From Agrypnia vestita (Eukaryota > Arthropoda > Insecta > Trichoptera > Phryganeidae), in assembly GCA_016648135.1 (NCBI GenBank), contig JADDOH010023015.1, positions 62,001 to 126,000 of the forward strand: a DNA stretch of 64,000 bases, in the 5' to 3' direction. Shown in pieces: positions 43,780-54,615 of this stretch. Within the stretch, counting starts at the first letter, position 1. The number at the start of each line of letters is the position of its first letter. The position numbers and the translations under genes were made by a program. The notes beneath the pieces were generated by a model. The model saw nothing but the letters and a program-made list of their open reading frames with translations, made no database searches and was not told the origin of the DNA.

Positions 43780-45255
43780 AATAATTGTTAAAAAGTTTAT
43801 AAATTGAGCTACATAGCATTATTAAGTATGAAATATGCTTCTAGGAAAACAAAAAACGTAATCATAACGCCGTGTATTTTGGGCATAAATCAAAAAATTG
43901 TATAATCAAAAATGTTCGTTACCTGCGTAATAAAATGGTCCGGTATACAGCTTAGGTACTCTGACGACGCGCGGTGCCATGTGGCGTGCTCTAGGCAGTG
44001 TTATAAAATACGCGTTGTATGTTTAGTATGTATAGTTTTAGAGAAATTCGCTTGTATATAATTTTTTATATATATTCATATGTCACTTTGTTTTTCTACA
44101 TTGAACGAAATAAATATTTTCATTAAATAAACGCTGTATTAATTAATGTACTCGTATGTAAATAATGTAAAAATAAAAAGTATGGCGGATATGGACTAAT
44201 CTGGTAATTTGGTTGCATGAATTACATGTCCATATGCTATGTAAATTATATAAATGTATTTATAGCAATTATTTACACTGTGAAGTATTTACATTGATAA
44301 CGAGTAGATTGCGAAAAAATATCATACATAAAATTACATAAAGAAAAAACCTTACAGAAAACCAGGAATATTTTAATTCAGCATCACTATATTTATAAAG
44401 CCATTAATTACTATAATAACTTACCTATCGAGATACGATGCATCAGTAACCTCTCAGAGCAAATCAAAAAAACTAAAATTTTCCTAAAATCAAACTTAAA
44501 TTCATAAATCAAAAAACCTAAAGGTTTTTTTTAAAAGTAACTCCAATACTTTCATTATCAATTTACCTTTTTTACTGTATTAATAAATAACTTGTAAAAA
44601 CTATTTACCTATATATTATAATAAGGAATAAGAACTGTGGCTCCCTCATCAGACTCAAGAGCTTCTCTTCACTGATGAGGTCTACATGACTACAAAGTAT
44701 TTAAAAATAAATGTTTAATCAGATATGTATGTATATATAAGAACTGTATTTGTACCATAAATTAAAAAAAAATGAGAATCTTCCAAGATCACGATTTTTA
44801 ATATAATAAAATTTTTGCTATTATTATGAAAATAACTAATAATTCAAATAAGAAGAACGGAAATTATTAAACGATTTTTTGTTTCTTTATTATAGTTGTA
44901 CAGAGGGGGTCAATAAATGTGAATACACTCTATGAAATTTACGAATTTGAATTGATTTATGGCAAAGTTTTGAAGTATGTCGTTACTTGCATCAATTTTA
45001 GCGTCACTATGTGGCATGCAAGTTATCGTGTGAGGAGTAAAGACGAAAGATGGAAGTGGTACGCATGTGCATTTTACCTGGCAATAGCGCACTTTTCAAG
45101 ATTGAGCAATTTCATTTCCAACAAGATGGCGCGTCACCATACCACTATCACATCGCATTGAGATGTACGAGCTTACCAGAATACTCTACAGGGCAATGGC
45201 TAGGACGATGATGATGTGCAATTAAGTTATGGACCCTGCTAAAAGATTTTGTGTA
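43780..45255. other. AT-rich intergenic stretch
   Basis: An 80-codon reading at 44919-45161 has no family motif. Nothing else recognised. Confidence 0.4.
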
Positions 45256-45261
45256 TCTAAG

Positions 45262-45415
45262 GCCCGGTGGTATCATGTTGGATTAAAGTAAAAGATCGTT
45301 TAAAGCATAGATTTTTACGGAAGGGGGTGGTTTGATTTATGAAGAACGCAAAAATCTATGCTTTAAGCGAAATTTTATTTTAATCCAACCTGGTGTTGGT
45401 AATTTCGTAGTTGTT
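45262..45415. repeat. fold-back MITE-like element
   Basis: The arms ggtggtatcatgttggatta with aaagcatagatttttacgg and their inverted counterparts aaaaatctatgctttaag and taatccaacctggtgtt enclose about 30 bases. Confidence 0.6.
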
Positions 45416-45419
45416 GTTG

Positions 45420-46090
45420 TGCCGGGCCTCGTGATCGAGGATCCCCTCGCCATTCTGACTTAGTTGTTGCTGCGCCTCTCGTGAGCTTTGCGGTGGGAAA
45501 ATAGCCCTATTCGAGAGGCGCACTCTCTCCCGCATACTTTACAAAGGAAGCGGTCAGGTTGCGTTGGTCGGTCCCGTTAATGCATGGTTGCGGTTCTCTG
45601 CTCATTTTTTACTCGTCCCAATTCTCGGGTGCTCCACATAGGCTCAGCGATTTTCGGAGACAGTCTTTATACCATACCTCCGGCCTTTCGCCTGCCCACT
45701 ATCTGCCCATATAAGACCCGCTTCGGAAGTCTGTGATCTCCCTTGCGTAACACAGGTCCCGTCCATCTCAATCTCGCTTCTACGATCATGTTCTCAATTG
45801 ACTGACATTAGAGCGACGCAGAACAGTAACGTTAGATATATGGTCGCTACAGTTGATCTGTAGAATGCGGCGAAGAAATCGTTGGTGGAACATTTCCATA
45901 CTCTTAACCTGTCTTCTGTAGGGTACCCAAGCCTCCATTCCATACAGTAGTATGGGTAGTACAATAGCTTTGTAGACTGATATCTTTGTTTGCTGGGAAA
46001 TCTCTGCTATTGAAGACTCCATCATTTCGTAGTATTTTGTGTGTCACCGCTTCGAGAAGAAATTGAAATGGCATACACATCAATCTCACT
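45420..46090 (-). pseudogene. non-LTR retrotransposon, RT thumb and C-terminal zinc finger
   Basis: The minus-strand frame at 45786-46025 reads KISVYKAIVLPILLYGMEAW and then VKSMEMFHQRFLRRIL, the post-palm region of many LINE reverse transcriptases (YxAxVLPxLLYGxExW...FHxRxLRxIL). A frame change later, VEARLRWTGPVLR and LPKRVLYGQ follow. The end shows LCKVCGRECASRIGLFSHRK followed by AH (about 45475-45540), a C2H2 finger that closes such proteins. Stops and shifts between pieces show it is dead. The RT palm with the YxDD box is missing. Confidence 0.75.
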
Positions 46091-46582
46091 GGAAACTTAA
46101 GCTAAACGTTCTCGTTGCAATGTAGATGATGTCAGTGACTTAAATTCATCTCTCTGTACATAAATTTGATATCGATCGCAGCTACAGGATTTCATTCGTT
46201 GAAGTCTGTATATTTTTTATTGGGCCCCCTTTGTATATCACGTGAAAATAATGTCATTATTTATCGCTCGCGATTGACATCATTAAACGACGAAGTGATT
46301 TCAAATGTCGTTGCGAATATATTTTCTCCAATTTGATGACCCCGTAAACATAATTATACGTGTTTGTCACAAAACAGTTTATCGCTAATGTCCTATAACC
46401 AGATATAACCGGCGCAATAATATGAAAAATGCCCACCGTCACTCTTATATCCACTTCTTATCAACGTCAGATTTCTAATTAATTATGTTTTGAGTTCATC
46501 AAACCATAAATTTGTTTATTAGGTAATCAGTTTTGTGATTTGAAAACTCGGAAGATATAAAAGAAAACCCTAAAAAATATAA

Positions 46583-46682
46583 GAAACATTCGGGAGCGAC
46601 GCTCATTCTTCAGGACAATACAATGTACATTCAATGTCCTGAAGAAGAGAACATCGCTCCCGAAACATGTTGAATATTTACA
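46583..46682. repeat. fold-back with weak hammerhead-like halves (class ACAUGU)
   Basis: The left arm ttcgggagcgacgctcattc with ttcaggacaat faces attgaatgtcctgaagaag-type sequence on the right, then cgctcccgaaacatgttgaa. The right half has CUGAAGA, GAAA and ACAUGU in order. Stem II is weak and stem I is barely pairing. Confidence 0.45.
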
Positions 46683-47059
46683 ACAAAATTTAAGTGTGTG
46701 AAAAAAAAGTGTTAATGTTTTTTATTTGTGGATCTTTGCCTTCTAAAGTAATCGTCACTGCCGTCTATACTCACAACTGGTCCTACTCTCTCCTCCTTCT
46801 CAATCCATATTTTTCATAGTCGTATCCCTTAGGTTTACTAATTCAGTGACATATATGAGTACCTTGCAAGAGGCTTACTTGTGATAGGTCCTACCCAGCG
46901 TAATCGAGCGATCTGTAGAATAGAAACGTTATCTGGTTCGTCGTATTATTCATAATTATTTTTTAATATTAGGTTGATGGTTAAAAATTATATTGGAACA
47001 TAACGAAAACAAGCAAAAAAAATTATAAATTTTAATTAACTTAAAACTTTACATAAACT

Positions 47060-47250
47060 ATTAGGGGTCTACCGGTTTTGATACTTCTGCATTTTCGTCA
47101 CGACGCGACGGACATATACCAATTATTCATTAGGTACTCATTTTGGTTAGCAAATTTATTTTTGAACGGAGGCGTGGCTACAGTTGTGTTGGGATTAACA
47201 AGTAGTCACTGAAATGGGGAATATATCAAACAATGGGTTATTAATTATTT
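47060..47250 (-). mobile_element. degenerate hammerhead element, class ACCGGU
   Basis: ggggtctaccggttttgata and, further in, gaggcgtggctacagttgtg and actgaaatggggaatatatc correspond to the left end and interior of 8309-8642. The core has lost consensus at several bases. Confidence 0.45.
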
Positions 47251-47941
47251 AAAAAAAAGTTAATTTTATTTAATAAAATTTCATGTAATTCAGAATTCGA
47301 AAAACGAACATCTGAAAAAATCTCCTTGTACCTATTTAAAAACAAATTGTATAAAATTAAGTTAGGTACCAATAAAGCCAACACGATATTTATGCATTTT
47401 ATATTATTTTTGAAGTTCTGTACCTACCTCAAAAAAACACCCTTTAGTAAACGAAGACAAAATAATATTTTGTAGGAAATTTTGCTGCAAAATGATGGTA
47501 ACCTACTGATGAAATTCAAATTATCTAATTGATGCTCTCTTAATTTTGATTTGAATTGTAACAGTTATGGATAATTTTAAATATGTATATGGAATCAGTA
47601 CCACAACAAATCTCATTTCGATTATACATTTTCAACAGCGTAGTTCGCATTAGAATCTCACAAATCCGGTACACGCCGGTTAAAACTCGTGAAACTATAT
47701 AAATGTCAAGCAATTTAATATTTTTTCGTATTTGAAATAAAACATTGCATCGGAGAAAAATGTGAATTACCTTTGAATTACGAGGTGGATATGTGATCCT
47801 TTTATTCTGAGGATATATTTTCAAATAGAAAATTGAGTAACTTTGTTTCTAGTACCTATCAAAAGATTCAAATTTAAAGTATGTTTCAGGATTGTTTCCA
47901 TTAATGAAAATCTCGTTGGAAATGGTTTATATTTTTTGCAG

Positions 47942-48049
47942 GTTAACGGTTTCTACGATGATGAATCGGACTTAAGAAGTTCTTTTCGCCTGAAAGATGA
48001 TTTTATCGATCTGAACTATGATAAAACAAATTCTTTCTATATATGCGAG
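47942..48049 (+). CDS. candidate internal exon of an unrecognised gene (exon a)
   Basis: A 108 bp, 36-codon block lies between a good 3' splice site (atattttttgcag ending 47941) and a 5' splice site (GAG|gtaatt). It is open in phase 0 and reads VNGFYDDESDLRSSFRLKDD and then FIDLNYDKTNSFYICE. The acidic, mixed composition differs from AT-driven noise. Spliced to the block at 50413 it would read ...FYICE/FNETLPAE..., keeping frame. No family recognised. Two Cys-containing, N-glycosylation-rich exons suggest an extracellular or lumenal protein. Confidence 0.5.
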
Positions 48050-48555
48050 GTAATTTAATTTAATTTAATTTATTGTATTTATTTATAATATATTACTTCA
48101 TCATACATAAAATCAGACTGGATTTCTGTCCAAATACTTTGATAATAGGATGAAAGAAAAAGAGGATTTTCACTAATATAATACAAGAGGCGCTGACAGC
48201 ATTAGACTTCAAAAGAAAAGGCTAAACACTTCATAAAATCGTCTAATGTACAAAGGCCTTAAAATCTTCGATAGCCTGCCGAAAACAATATAAAACACAG
48301 TAAATATAAAGATGTTTAAACTGGAGGGCAAAGAGTTTATAATAAAAAACTTTAAATGACTAGATTATGCAATAAACTGAGTTTTAACTATGTATGAAAC
48401 TAAATAAACAGTGAAAAAGGATTACATTGCTTTATATAATTTTTATTATAAATAGACAGCCAATCCTAACCATAATCTTATATATATACATATATGTTAG
48501 TTCTAACTACTTTGGGGATAACCCGCGTCAAATTTTGGTCGTCAAGACCAGTCGT

Positions 48556-48600
48556 CTGCCGACGTTTCGAACAGATCTCGCTGCTCATCTTCAGGGCGCC
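48556..48600 (-). ncRNA. hammerhead ribozyme-like motif, class ACGU, intact core
   Basis: GGCGCC, core CUGAAGA (fits CUGANGA), six-pair stem II GAGCAG/CUGUUC with loop CGAGAU, GAAA, ACGU, C, then GGC pairing with GCC. All invariant bases are present. Confidence 0.7.
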
Positions 48601-48742
48601 TTGTCGATGAGCTGCTTCTCCAAAAAGCGTACAACCGTTTGGGTCCGGAGCTCACCGTCAAGTGACGACGACTTGACGACTTGACGGTGAGCTCCGGACC
48701 CAAACGGTTGTACGCTTTTTGGAGAAGCAGCTCATCGACAAG

Positions 48743-48788
48743 GCGCCCTGAAGATGAGCAGTGAGATCTGTTCGAAACGTCAGCAGAC
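48743..48788 (+). ncRNA. hammerhead ribozyme-like motif, class ACGU, intact core, weaker stem I
   Basis: Same as its partner at 48556 except for single changes. After the cleavage-site C the return strand is AGC instead of GGC, costing one stem I pair. Confidence 0.65.
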
Positions 48789-48899
48789 GACTGGTCCTGA
48801 CGACCAGAATTTGACGCGGGTTACCCTCAAAGTAGTTAGAACTAACACATATTGTACCCGTGAAAGCCTTCGATTTAACATATATATGCACTTGAATTA

Positions 48900-50180
48900 A
48901 GTGAGTAAATTAATGATTTAGCAATAGAAATATTACGTGCTAGCTTTAAGAAAACAGAACTGCGTTTAGAGAGGGAGTTCGCTTTGAATGTTATATAATC
49001 AAAGTAACTATACAACTATAACAAATATATTTGCGGTACAAAATGCTAAATATTATTGAAGTAAAATTAAAATAAACTGTAATAAATATATGTGAAGTAA
49101 AAAATACAATTAAATAACTCATTGGTTCTTAAGTAATTATTAAAAAGTGAGATATTAACTATTTTGTTGGAAATTAATTTTATATATATTTTTAATGATT
49201 TTAGATGTAGATTTTTTTATATTGTAGATAGTTGATTATAATGTTTTATTCCTACCAAAGACAAGGTTTCTATAAAATCAATTTTATCGACAACAGAAAA
49301 TTCTAGGATTCCTAAGCCCTAGATAGAACGGCCAGATGGGTGTGTGTGTGTGTTAGCGTAGAGCGCGAAGCTTTTTTTCCGACCATTGTCTTATAGTAAA
49401 TATCTTATATATACTGTGATACCTATGTACATACACCATCATAGTTATTGTCGAGGGCACCGTAATCCTACATCCAATCCAAGAATCCTTATAAGAAGAT
49501 TCCGAGCCAGAATTTCAAACAGGTTATAATAATCGGAGCATTCGGTAACGATTGGGCGACATAACACTAACTTTTTGATCATATTTTTGTTTAGAAACAG
49601 CGCCTTTTGATGAATGATTATATTTTTCATATCGGTATGATAATAATAGATATTATTTTTCAGAAAATGTTAGTATTTTGGAAACTTTATAAACAGCGGC
49701 TTAAAGTTTATAACATTGGAAGTAGTTTATTATTTAATAAAACTATCTTCACTATTACATTCTGAGAAAATTAAAAAAAAAATATATAAAAAAACTATAT
49801 TGCAAAAAATATGTTTTTTTTAATAAGGTATATAATTATGCAAGAATAAATACTTAAACTGTATTATAAATATGTCTTATATACACAAGAGGGAACATAC
49901 TTCCGCTGTGTTCCCTCGCCTAAAGAAGCGGTTTATTTCATCTCTGTAAAATGTTATTTTCCGTGAAATAATCTAAAGATTATAAAACAATAATTGTATT
50001 TTAGCTTTTTTAAGTCAGTTAAAAGATTTTTTTGTCATTCGTGTACATATTATTGTACATACATAAATAATATATTTGTCATGAAAACGAGGCTGGAAGC
50101 ATCGCATTAGAAAATTTCGGAGAAATAAAGAATCAACACCCTTATAACTACGGGGAAGATGTATAATATTCAGTATTTGT
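48900..50180. other. AT-rich, intron-like stretch
   Basis: Lies between candidate exons at 47942 and 50413, so probably intron. A (GT) run near 49340. No other feature. Confidence 0.4.
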
Positions 50181-50185
50181 TTTAG

Positions 50186-50228
50186 TTCAACGAGACCATA
50201 CTCGCCAAGAGCCCCCAACGCAATTTTC
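50186..50228 (+). pseudogene. partial duplicate of the exon at 50413
   Basis: After a 3' splice-like tttgttttag, the bases give FNETILAKSPQRNF, paralleling FNETLPAESPQCNF of the exon 227 bp downstream. Similarity ends at aattttc. Either a decayed tandem exon or an alternative exon lacking its 3' part. Confidence 0.5.
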
Positions 50229-50412
50229 TATTTTATTTTTACTAAAGAGAGTGGTAAGGGCGTTGTTCACTTGACCGGGGTGGACGATGGAATGGCCTGG
50301 TTCCTTTCCGCTCCCCGGTGTTCCTAGGACGTGGCGTCCGGCACAAATTTAAAATCAAAATCACGTTATATTTAAAATTAAATCGAAGAAATACTATATT
50401 TGTTCGTTTAAG

Positions 50413-50592
50413 TTCAACGAGACATTACCAGCTGAGAGTCCCCAGTGCAATTTTCGTGGAGACCCTTCAAAGCAGCCGGTGTTCCACCTGATCGCCAACT
50501 GGGGCTGCTACTTCTGGATTCATCCCAACTTGATAAACCCCTCCGTACCCAAGGCCAACATTACCTCTTGTGTCTACAATAACATGGCGCTG
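50413..50592 (+). CDS. candidate exon of an unrecognised gene (exon b)
   Basis: After the 3' splice site (gttcgtttaag ending 50412), 60 codons are open in phase 0. They start FNETLPAESPQCNFRGDPSK and continue with VFHLIANWGCYFWIHPN, then ANITSCVYNNMAL. Four Cys, several Trp and two NxT/S glycosylation sites suggest a secreted or lumenal domain. The 5' splice site is assumed at CTG|gtgcca, which is weak. The frame stays open a few codons further, into a (ttcaaa)n tail of an inverted LINE. Joined to 52550 the frame is kept. I do not recognise the family. Confidence 0.5.
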
Positions 50593-50599
50593 GTGCCAT

Positions 50600-50830
50600 T
50601 TCAAATTCAAATTCAAATTCAAATTCAAATGTTTATTCAATGTTCAATGTTACAAATGTTTACAGTGTTTACAAAATTTAATGAAGCTTTTTTCATTGTT
50701 GTTGAGTGTCTTGGCAGCAAGTAAACACTAAATTGATTTGACGCCCTGCCTGCTACACTAGTAATTTACTGTATTATAGCAGACAGTGCTCTTCCAGTAG
50801 TATAATGTTCAAGAATATTTATTATTTATA
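50600..50830 (-). mobile_element. LINE 3' tail, minus strand
   Basis: A run of five attcaa units (50603-50632) followed by atgtttattcaatg is, on the minus strand, the hexamer tail of a CR1/Jockey-like element. Only non-coding tail sequence is visible. Confidence 0.5.
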
Positions 50831-50935
50831 TAACATTTGTGAATAAATCTTATTGCCAATTAAAATTAAGTAATAGTAATAATTAAATGTTTACAATTTA
50901 ATAATGGTGTTAATTAATTATATTATAGACAAAGG

Positions 50936-51225
50936 AAAAAAAATGATCTGAATAGGATATTAATAAAATAAAATAAAATAAAACAATTAAAAGTATTTAA
51001 AAAGATGACAGTAACAGTAAGACAGTAAGTGAAAAAAATGATCTGAATAGGATATTAATAAAATAAAATAAAATAAAACAATTAAAAGTATTTAAAAAGA
51101 TGACAGTAACAGTAAGACAGTAAGTGAAAAAAATGATCTGAATAGGATATTAATAAAATAAAATAAAATAAAACAATTAAAAGTATTTAAAAAGATGACA
51201 GTAACAGTAAGACAGTAAGTGACAG
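50936..51225. repeat. 95 bp tandem repeat, three units
   Basis: The unit contains aatgatctgaataggatatt, a run of taaaa and agatgacagtaacagtaag. Units are at 50943, 51038 and 51133, virtually identical, so a recent expansion. Confidence 0.9.
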
Positions 51226-52100
51226 TAAATGTTCTTGTAGGAATAGTATATTTTAAATTTAGTTTATATGATGGCTTTTAATAGGTTTTGGGCATGCTTC
51301 CTTCCCTTTTCATGCAGCCAGAGTTTCCCTTTAGAAGAAAAATACGCGAGACTATGGCTACATGTTTTAAGTTTAGTGTTAAGAGTATTGAATGTTTTTG
51401 GTGCTTGGAAGAGGTGAAATCTTTGTGAAAAAGTTTTTTTGAATTGTTTTCTGTTTTCTGATCATGAGTATTCAATATTAAGAAGCGTTAATTCAAAGAC
51501 ACTTTTGTTAAAAATATATTAAAAAATGATAACTTTGTCTACTTTCACTGTTTGTTTACAACGAAAGTTGTCGATGCGAACGCATTATCTTCAGCAATGT
51601 TACTAATACTAAACTATAGACTAAAGGACAGCGTGAGAAGTGGGGTGGATATTAGAGTCCGGTGGGTATGTGGGCGTGGTCATTAGGCGCAGAAGAGAGG
51701 ACGTAATAGATGGAGTTTGAATATTGATTACATTTTTAATTGCTAAGTTTTCTAAAATATCTGGTTTCTTTCCTTTTTTACATATGTTTATTAAATCTAA
51801 ACTATTACTGTCGAAACAATGAATGACCCTCAATTCTCGCGTGGTCTGTCATTTCTGAATTGATTGTAAATTTTTTCATTCCCCTTAAATAATCTATCTG
51901 ATAACCTTCCGTATTGTGATTAGACTATGCTGGAGACATCTCATGAAACAGTAGGTATATATAGATTTCGCATCTAGTACCTCTATATTCTTAAAATGTA
52001 GTATTAAGCAATACTCTTTTTAATGTATACGATATTCTTCCAAATAATTTAACATATACACTTTAACACGTCTGAAAATCAATATTTTCATATTGTAACT
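51226..52100. other. intron-like or intergenic stretch
   Basis: Short readings only; no motif, no strong splice pair. Lies between candidate exons b and c. Confidence 0.4.
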
Positions 52101-52106
52101 CCTTTT

Positions 52107-52397
52107 TACTTCCTTTCTTTTAATTCGTAGCGTCTGCGGTTTTTTGTCTGCCGGAATAATTTTGGATCGATTTTTAACCCCTTTCCCGTGATCCAATCGA
52201 CCTGAAACTTTGCAGGCAGACTCGTGGCGATGACACAAATGATCTACCAAATTTTCGTAAATGTTTTAAAAGTAATTATAGTATAATTTTGGATTTTTCG
52301 AAATTTTAATGGTTTTTTCAAATTGGAATCAATAAAATGAGTAATGACCCCGACGCGTGCAATAGGCACGAAATCTGATTCAATGAGAAAGGAAGTA
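52107..52397. repeat. dispersed repeat family J, copy 3
   Basis: tacttcctttcttttaattc to gagaaaggaagta, with tggatcgatttttaacccc and cccgtgatccaatcgacctg inside. Intact length of about 290 bp like copy 1. Confidence 0.7.
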
Positions 52398-52549
52398 TAA
52401 TAAAAACTTGGTTTTTATGGGGTTAGTTTTTTTTAAGATCAGTATATATTTTAACAATATTTTTATATATATGTTCTGAGAACACAATTACTGGATCTGT
52501 TAGCGTGTCTTCCTTAGCGGATCAATAATTAGTTTGTTTCCCTTTTCAG

Positions 52550-52648
52550 CAAACTCCTACAGGTCTAAAGTGCTACCAAATAGACCAGAGAATTCCCGAA
52601 GCGATGAAGGAGATCAGGAGAACTCTCATCTCAGAATCGGCCGTTTAG
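52550..52648 (+). CDS. candidate terminal exon of an unrecognised gene (exon c)
   Basis: A strong 3' splice site (gtttcccttttcag, ending 52549) is followed by 32 codons and a TAG stop. They read QTPTGLKCYQIDQRIPEAMK and then EIRRTLISESAV. Phase 0 matches the assumed end of exon b. The helical, charged C-terminus has balanced codon use unlike the flanks. No poly(A) signal was pinned down. The link to exons a and b is inference from strand, phase and composition. Confidence 0.5.
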   Translation, partial: QTPTGLKCYQIDQRIPEAMKEIRRTLISESAV

Positions 52649-52749
52649 AGGTGGCTGCGGTGCACGGTGGCAGCTGACAAGTGCTCCAGTGACGTCATGG
52701 CCAATTTCAAACCTGATAAAAGTAATTGAATTTATTTACATATAGTCAA

Positions 52750-52947
52750 AGGCCGACGCCACACTGAGCGTATCTTACGCCGAGTCTTTTCGGTCGCGTC
52801 AAATCGGCAAAGCAAATGGATCCACCGATGCATTTGCATGGTCCGTGTAGAGTGTTCGATAAGCGCATATTGTATGGAATGCAACGTAGCGGTGTTCCGC
52901 GGCGTCAAAAATGCGGCGTAATATACGCCTAGTGTGGCGCCGGCCCT
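52750..52947. mobile_element. GC-rich MITE
   Basis: The ends ggccgacgccacactgagcg and its inverted counterpart cctagtgtggcgccggccc frame about 200 bp. gcggtgttccgcggcgtc lies within. Non-coding. Confidence 0.65.
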
Positions 52948-52980
52948 AGAGTTTACGACCCGTTCTAGAACGTCGTATTA

Positions 52981-54064
52981 AGGCCCCCATTCACGGGCGT
53001 GCCATCGTTCCAAATGACACGCCATCACTCCAAAATGCGCTCGTGCATGTCGACAACCGTGCAGACAGCATTAGACTGGCGCGCCACGATGGAATTCCAA
53101 ACGATCGAAACTCCATCGCGCCGTGCCGTTTGGCGCACCGCGTCCGATCTGCAGGCATGCTCGTGAGTGTGAAAACCAACGCGCCATGCCGTCGCGCCAA
53201 GCTGTTTGGCTCGCTCGTGAATGCGAAAACCCGGGCGCCGTTTGGCTTAGTTCACTTTGAGTCGCGGAAGTAGCGACACGTAAGCCGCGTAACAATGAGC
53301 ACAAACCGAGAGTTCGTAATTGAATTCATTGCTAAATTTAAAGAATTACCTAGTTTGTGGAAAATTACAAACAAGGATTACCACAATAAATAAAGAAAAG
53401 ACGCAGCTTTGGCGGAATTTTATAAAAATAAAGTCGTTCGCATTTGCCTTTTTTTTAAGTCATGCTTATCTTTATAGTTTTATTACAATAAGCACTTACG
53501 TTTAACACACTTTGTTTTGTCGACTTTCTATTAGGTATTCTTTAGTATTAAGCTTTCATAAATATTTGAGCCGACAAACAAGGAGTTATATACAAAATAA
53601 TTTTCAAAAAACTTGCACGTGGGGTGTAAAATATGAAATAATATAAACATATCTAAAATTTTGTCAGTTATCGAGATATTTTTTTTGTGTTTTTTTTTAA
53701 TTTGTAATTCTTAATTCAACATTATTTTTCAATATATTTTTTGTTGTTTTTTATAACATACTACAATTATTGTGTATGTGTTTTTTTTTTAAATATATAG
53801 AATCTATTTATCATCCGAAGTAAATTATTCCTTTCTTAAATTTTTTTTCGAATATATTATCATTAAATATTCGATATTCGAATAATTGGAATCACAATAT
53901 TTGGAGGCTCTAAGCACCAACCGCTAGTGCCGCTGCCTAGTGTATACTAATCGACAAGGCGCGTTGGCGCGGCGCGCCCGTGAGTGTGATAACAATTTCA
54001 CAACGTTCCAAATCGAGTCGTGCCATATGGCGCGACGCGAATGGCACTCCCGTGAATGGCGGGC
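52981..54064 (+). mobile_element. PIF/Harbinger-like element, third copy
   Basis: TIRs aggcccccattcacgggc and, inverted, cccgtgaatggcgggc, flanked by TTA at 52978-52980 and 54065-54067. It has the same design as 10165-11191: GC-rich block, MADF reading (53295), AT-rich remainder. It is about equal in length and strongly diverged inside, so an older or separate subfamily. Confidence 0.75.
53295..53435 (+). pseudogene. MADF-domain gene remnant of the third PIF-like copy
   Basis: ATG at 53295 gives MSTNREFVIEFIAKFKELPS and then LWKITNKDYHNK before TAA at 53391. In the same frame RKDAALAEFYKNK continues. Together these match the first two helices of MADF, with the conserved LW and the NK...A pattern. 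One stop codon and loss of the third helix make it a pseudogene. Confidence 0.6.
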
Positions 54065-54351
54065 TTAAGTGTCACCTTTTCTGAATTGAATTTTTTCCAT
54101 ATAAACAAAATCGTGTTTCAAAGTTAAGCATTTGTTTTCAACATTATTGGCGCCAATTCACGCCATTCAAAAAATTTCCTTGCCTTTTTCTTTTACGTTT
54201 ACTAGTCTGGATTTTCTTCCATATTAATGATACACCATCACAGATTATAAAAGAGGTACAGAGATAAACTAAACTAGTTTTTAAGGAGTGTTTTTGTAAT
54301 TTAAATGTCTATAAGATAAATATTTGAAAAATCATAGGGCTCATCCCACAA

Positions 54352-54419
54352 TAATTAATGACCTGAATGATTTTGATACAAAGTAGGCCTTTGTATCAAA
54401 ATTATTCAGGTCATTAATT
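54352..54419. repeat. hairpin, arms of 31-32 bp
   Basis: attaatgacctgaatgattt and its reverse complement ending caggtcattaat enclose a 5-8 base centre; one mismatch. Confidence 0.8.
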
Positions 54420-54539
54420 GAGTATCAAATTATTTATTTTTTAAATAGAATATAGAATACGTATCAAGTCAATATTCTCACTAATTTAAAATCGAGCTAA
54501 ACGCTTGTGCTCTGAAAATAGGTCTAATTTGCCGGTCAC

Positions 54540-54602
54540 ATGGAACGGGGCACGAACCAACGACCTGCTGATCGCTAGGCCAGAGTCTTAAATTCTAGCC
54601 TA
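54540..54602 (-). repeat. tRNA-derived SINE fragment
   Basis: The minus strand reads gcctagcgatcagcaggtcg and then ttggttcgtgcccc, B-box-like. Abuts the target duplication of the next element. Confidence 0.35.
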
Positions 54603-54615
54603 ACAATCTATTTCT

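Larger units (their letters stand above)
48493..48850. mobile_element. 358 bp near-perfect palindrome with two head-to-head hammerheads
   Basis: Arms of about 165 bp run from tgttagttctaactactttg to its reverse complement at the right end, meeting near 48665-48680 at ccgtcaagtgacgacg. Each arm carries a hammerhead-like core (48556-48600 minus, 48743-48788 plus). Arms differ at only a few positions, so the element is young. Layout resembles inverted terminal units of Penelope-like elements or a retrozyme dimer. Confidence 0.8.

Noticed and set aside
46583..46682. active hammerhead
   Set aside because: Core words are in order, but stem II lacks the usual closing G-C and stem I barely pairs; kept only as a weak fold-back relative.
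50936..51225. CRISPR-like array
   Set aside because: Units are contiguous 95 bp tandem copies with no spacers, in a eukaryotic genome.
53043..53304. ORFs on both strands in the GC-rich block
   Set aside because: By-products of the GC-rich 5' block of the PIF-like element, as in 9790-10090 and 10170-10460.
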